The position numbers were made by a program, and so were the translations under genes. Below, one piece after another: positions 61,473 through 64,000 of a stretch of DNA of 64,000 nt. The DNA comes from UBA6544 sp038131165. GTDB taxonomy: Bacteria; Pseudomonadota; Alphaproteobacteria; UBA8366. How positions within the stretch are numbered: the first letter of the stretch is position 1; every line of letters begins with the position of its first letter. Location of the stretch: NCBI GenBank assembly GCA_038131165.1, contig JAYPOZ010000015.1, forward strand, positions 1 to 64,000, in the 5' to 3' direction. The notes beneath the pieces were generated by a model that saw only the letters and a list, made by a program, of their open reading frames with translations, had not been told where the DNA came from and made no database searches.

Positions 61473-62408
61473 CTAGAGCCGCTCCGTCAGCCATTCGATG
61501 GTCAATGCGGCCACCGCGTCCGAATTTCGGTCCATCATCAGCATATGGCTGTTACCTGTGATGCCGTGTTCCGGTAAGTGAAGCAGGGTCGCGTCCGACC
61601 CCGCGGCCTTCAGGCCGGCGACGCTGTCGCGGGTGCGCGCCATCAGGGGCACCCAGAAATCGCTTTCGTCGAGATTGTCACCCATCACGAACAGCCAATG
61701 CTGGTCGGCCAGCCCTATCGCGGCATCGGCATCGGGAAAGCCCGAAGGTTCGAGCGCGACGGCGTGTCGCACGAGTTCGGGGTGTTGGGCGATGGTGTTG
61801 AGCGCGATCTCGCCGCCTTGGCTGTGGCAGACCACGACGCAGGGGCCGATACGTTCGAGCGCCGCCCGGAACCCGGCCTTCATGATCTCCGTCGTCGTGG
61901 TCCAGCGGGGCACCGACTGGCGGGCGAAGGCGACGCTCGCGCCGATGGGGAATTGCATGCCGGGGAAGGGCGTTTGGCGGGCGAAATCCTCTGCGCGGCC
62001 AAAGCGGAACAACGACCACGCTTGTTCCATCGACCGTTGGACCGCCGGCCCCTCCCATTGATCCGGCAGTGCGCACCAACCCGAGCGCCCGCGTTCCACG
62101 TTGTCGATGACGTATGTCGCGAAACCGGCTTCGAGGAAGCGCTGCAGCCAGCCGGGCCGTCCGTCTGGGGTCGTCTCCCAATTGGCGCCGGTCATTCCGC
62201 CGCCGTGAACCAGCAGAACGGGCAGGTCGTGCCGCAATGGCTCCGGGATGAAGTACTGCACATAGGCCTGCTCGATATGGTAAGTGCCGTTCGGATCCAG
62301 TTCGGTGCTGGTTTGGGGCGTGAAATGGATGACTTCCTTCGGGGCGCCCGAAATCCGGACCTCGCGTCCGCCGACGTGGAAACTGCCGAAATCCCGTAAT
62401 GTGATCAT
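61473..62408 (-). CDS. Alpha/beta-hydrolase fold protein
   Basis: 311 aa. Nucleophile Ser in VVVCHSQGGEIALN; oxyanion HGGGMTGANWE near residue 75; catalytic His in LHLPEHGITGNSHML. Likely esterase or lactonase. No signal peptide. ATG 62408 has GGAGGA upstream. Converges with the response regulator and is divergent from the PhyH gene. Confidence 0.88.
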   Translation of the reverse strand: MITLRDFGSFHVGGREVRISGAPKEVIHFTPQTSTELDPNGTYHIEQAYVQYFIPEPLRHDLPVLLVHGGGMTGANWETTPDGRPGWLQRFLEAGFATYVIDNVERGRSGWCALPDQWEGPAVQRSMEQAWSLFRFGRAEDFARQTPFPGMQFPIGASVAFARQSVPRWTTTTEIMKAGFRAALERIGPCVVVCHSQGGEIALNTIAQHPELVRHAVALEPSGFPDADAAIGLADQHWLFVMGDNLDESDFWVPLMARTRDSVAGLKAAGSDATLLHLPEHGITGNSHMLMMDRNSDAVAALTIEWLTERL

Positions 62409-62508
62409 GCTCCGCGTTCCTCCCATATGGCGCGTCCTTCCGTTGCGGTCGCTCCGGATTTTGCTAGGCTAGCAGAGGAAACCGGGATCGCCGATGGGAG
62501 ATGACGAC

Positions 62509-63345
62509 ATGTCCGTGAAATTGACGCCGCAACAGGTAGAGCAATACGAGCGGGAGGGCTATGTGACGCCGATCCGGGTGTTGCCGAAAACGGAGGCGCA
62601 ATCGCTTCGGCAGCGGCTGGAAGCGGTCGAAGCGCGCCAGGGCGGCAAGCTGGAGCCGGCACAGCGCAACAAGGCGCATCTGTTGTTCAAGTGGCTCGAC
62701 GACCTGATCCGTGACCCGCGCGTGCTCGACCCGGTCGAGCAGCTGATCGGCCCCGATATCCTGTGCTGGAACACGCTGTTCTGGATCAAGGAGGCCGGCA
62801 GCCCGAGCTTCGTCTCCTGGCATCAGGACACGAAGTATTGGGGCCTTTCCAGCGAGAAGGTGGTGACCGCCTGGCTGGCGCTGTCGCCGGCGTCGATCGA
62901 GGCCGGGTGCATGCGGGTGATGCCGCGCACTCATATCGGCGACGTGCTGGCGCACGAGGATCGGTACCACGAAGCCAACATGCTGACGCGCGGACAGGAG
63001 ATTTCAGCCGACCTGGACGAGAGCGAAGCGGTGTTCATGCCGCTCGAGGTCGGCGAGATGTCCATTCACAATTACCGCCTCGCGCATGCGTCCGGCGCCA
63101 ATGGGTCGAGTGACCGGCGGGTCGGCGTTTCGATGCATTTCATGCCGCCCGACACGAGCCAGATCGTCGGCAATTGGGACAGCGCCGCCCTTGTCCGGGG
63201 CGAAGACCCTTACGGCCATTTCGATCATACGCCGGTACTCGGCCAAGATTTCGACGAAAACGGCGTCGCCTTTCACGCGAAGGCGGCCAGAGCCATTCAC
63301 GAGATACTCTACGAAGGGGCCGCGACCGATACGGGGAAGCTGTAG
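62509..63345 (+). CDS. Phytanoyl-CoA dioxygenase (PhyH) family protein, third copy
   Basis: 278 aa. Iron ligands: HxD in SWHQDTKYWG and distal His in MSIHNYRLAHASGANGSS. Differs clearly from the tandem pair at 32-35 kb. GGAG 8 nt before ATG 62509; the start at 62494 is possible. Divergent from the alpha/beta hydrolase, convergent with the receiver-domain gene. Substrate unknown. Confidence 0.9.
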   Translation: MSVKLTPQQVEQYEREGYVTPIRVLPKTEAQSLRQRLEAVEARQGGKLEPAQRNKAHLLFKWLDDLIRDPRVLDPVEQLIGPDILCWNTLFWIKEAGSPSFVSWHQDTKYWGLSSEKVVTAWLALSPASIEAGCMRVMPRTHIGDVLAHEDRYHEANMLTRGQEISADLDESEAVFMPLEVGEMSIHNYRLAHASGANGSSDRRVGVSMHFMPPDTSQIVGNWDSAALVRGEDPYGHFDHTPVLGQDFDENGVAFHAKAARAIHEILYEGAATDTGKL

Positions 63346-63348
63346 GTG

Positions 63349-63714
63349 TTACGCGGCCGCGGCGCGGACGGCCGCGATCAGGTCGTTCTCGTCGAACGGT
63401 TTTTGGAAGGTCGCAAACACGCCGAGGGCCTCTGCCGTCTCCAGATAGTCGGCGCCGGACACCCGGCCCCCGCCCGAAATCGCGATCACCGGCAGGTCCG
63501 GTGCCCGGGCGCGCAGATCGACGATCAACTCGATGCCATCGCGGTCCGGCATCAAAATGTCGGTCACGACCACGTCCGCCGATGCGAGGCCCTGTTCGAT
63601 CGTGTTGTCCTTTCCGTTTTTGGCTTCGATGACCTCGAAGCCCGATTTGCGCAACGCTAATGACAGCGCATAACGCACGTCGTCTTCATCCTCGGCCAGA
63701 ATAACGCAGGTCAT
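63349..63714 (-). CDS. Response regulator receiver domain (paired with a histidine kinase)
   Basis: 121 aa. Acidic pair in VILAEDEDDVRY, phospho-acceptor in VVVTDILMPDRDG, Lys in FQKPFDENDLI. No output domain. It starts 4 nt after the stop of the kinase gene, so kinase and receiver are co-expressed. Converges with the PhyH gene. Confidence 0.93.
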   Translation of the reverse strand: MTCVILAEDEDDVRYALSLALRKSGFEVIEAKNGKDNTIEQGLASADVVVTDILMPDRDGIELIVDLRARAPDLPVIAISGGGRVSGADYLETAEALGVFATFQKPFDENDLIAAVRAAAA

Positions 63715-63718
63715 GGGG

Positions 63719-64000
63719 TCATCCTTCTTCCGAATCTTGTTGTGAATGGGTCGCAGGCAGTAAGAGAACCACTGTAGTACCGATCCCTTTGCGGCTTTCC
63801 AAGCCGATCGAGCCGCCGGCAAGCTCGACAAGACTGCGGACGATGGACAGGCCCAGTCCGGTTCCCTTGTCGACGGCTTTGGTCGTGTAGAAGGGCTCGA
63901 AGGCGCGGCTGCTTTCCGTCTCGGTCATGCCGCTTCCATCGTCTTCGATGCGGATACCCACCATCCCTTCCGACTCCCGAAAAGCAGTCGCCGCAATGCG
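63719..64000 (-). CDS. Histidine kinase, C-terminal part (cut by the window end)
   Basis: The last ~93 codons of a sensor kinase, with frame continuing beyond the window. G1-box in IEDDGSGM, F-box in AFEPFYTTK and G2-box in GTGLGLSIVRSLVE are all present, so the ATP-binding domain is intact at its end. The phosphorylatable His and sensor part lie outside. Receiver gene follows directly. Confidence 0.92.
   Translation of the reverse strand, partial: RIAATAFRESEGMVGIRIEDDGSGMTETESSRAFEPFYTTKAVDKGTGLGLSIVRSLVELAGGSIGLESRKGIGTTVVLLLPATHSQQDSEEG

Noticed and set aside
1..64000. tRNA, rRNA or CRISPR loci
   Set aside because: No cloverleaf with a TTCGA-type T-loop in an intergenic space, no rRNA signature and no regularly spaced direct repeats were found by reading the sequence.

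Overview
This 64 kb window is GC-rich (low-to-mid 60s % by eye) and packed with genes. It reads as part of an alphaproteobacterial chromosome, probably a marine or free-living heterotroph of Rhodospirillales-like type. The protein complement supports this: TAXI-type TRAP transport, many class III CoA-transferases, MaoC and PhyH proteins, MmgE/PrpD, TauD, NfeD/SPFH and Sua5. The genus is an inference I cannot prove from sequence alone. Two runs of exactly 10 N (13996-14005 and 60661-60670) show that it is a scaffolded draft or metagenome assembly. No rRNA, tRNA, CRISPR array, prophage or complete insertion sequence was found.

Layout. 1-13 kb: a membrane class III nucleotide cyclase, a thiolase, an AcuI/YhdH-type reductase, a racemase-like protein paired with a 2-hydroxyacid dehydrogenase, a small lipoprotein and a Sel1 protein, formate-THF ligase (fhs), an aspartoacylase-like enzyme, an SPFH/NfeD pair and an AbrB-family membrane protein. 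13.5-23 kb: an EamA exporter broken by a gap, then a long minus-strand acyl-CoA block (PLP decarboxylase, SDR, acyl-CoA synthetase, nitroreductase, enoyl-CoA hydratase, two hotdog proteins) facing an MmgE/PrpD gene. 23-26 kb: a divergent cytidylyltransferase and glycosyltransferase-like pair, probably for a surface glycan.

25.8-31 kb is the most interesting region. A minus-strand operon encodes an uncharacterised 351-aa protein, a UGSC-family selenoprotein (in-frame UGA at codon 94 followed by a strong bacterial SECIS-like hairpin) and two class III CoA-transferases, with a divergent LysR gene and a palindromic T-N11-A operator candidate. 31-48 kb: a CocE-type hydrolase, tandem PhyH oxygenases, an epimerase-like protein, a beta-lactamase-like esterase, a DapA-family lyase, a stand-alone formyltransferase, Sua5, a persulfide-dioxygenase-like MBL protein, a flavin monooxygenase, a double CMD-domain protein, a dienelactone hydrolase and an SDR.

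48.4-50.6 kb is an accessory patch: a ParDE module with a perfect 25-bp operator palindrome, a lower-GC stretch with a probable RelA/SpoT-like remnant, and an HGG-motif protein running into a palindromic repeat. 50.6-64 kb returns to catabolism: tartrate/isopropylmalate-type dehydrogenase, MaoC hydratase, TauD dioxygenase, a TAXI-TRAP transporter with an intercistronic hairpin, an NDP-forming acyl-CoA synthetase, a carboxyltransferase (second N gap), an alpha/beta hydrolase, a third PhyH protein and two-component signalling genes. The last gene, a histidine kinase, is cut by the window end.

Overall the window suggests an organism that imports organic acids and activates, transfers and hydrates CoA thioesters, with one-carbon (fhs, formyltransferase) and selenium-dependent side pathways. 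The Sec insertion machinery (selA, selB, selC, selD) is not in this window and must lie elsewhere if the UGA is read as selenocysteine.
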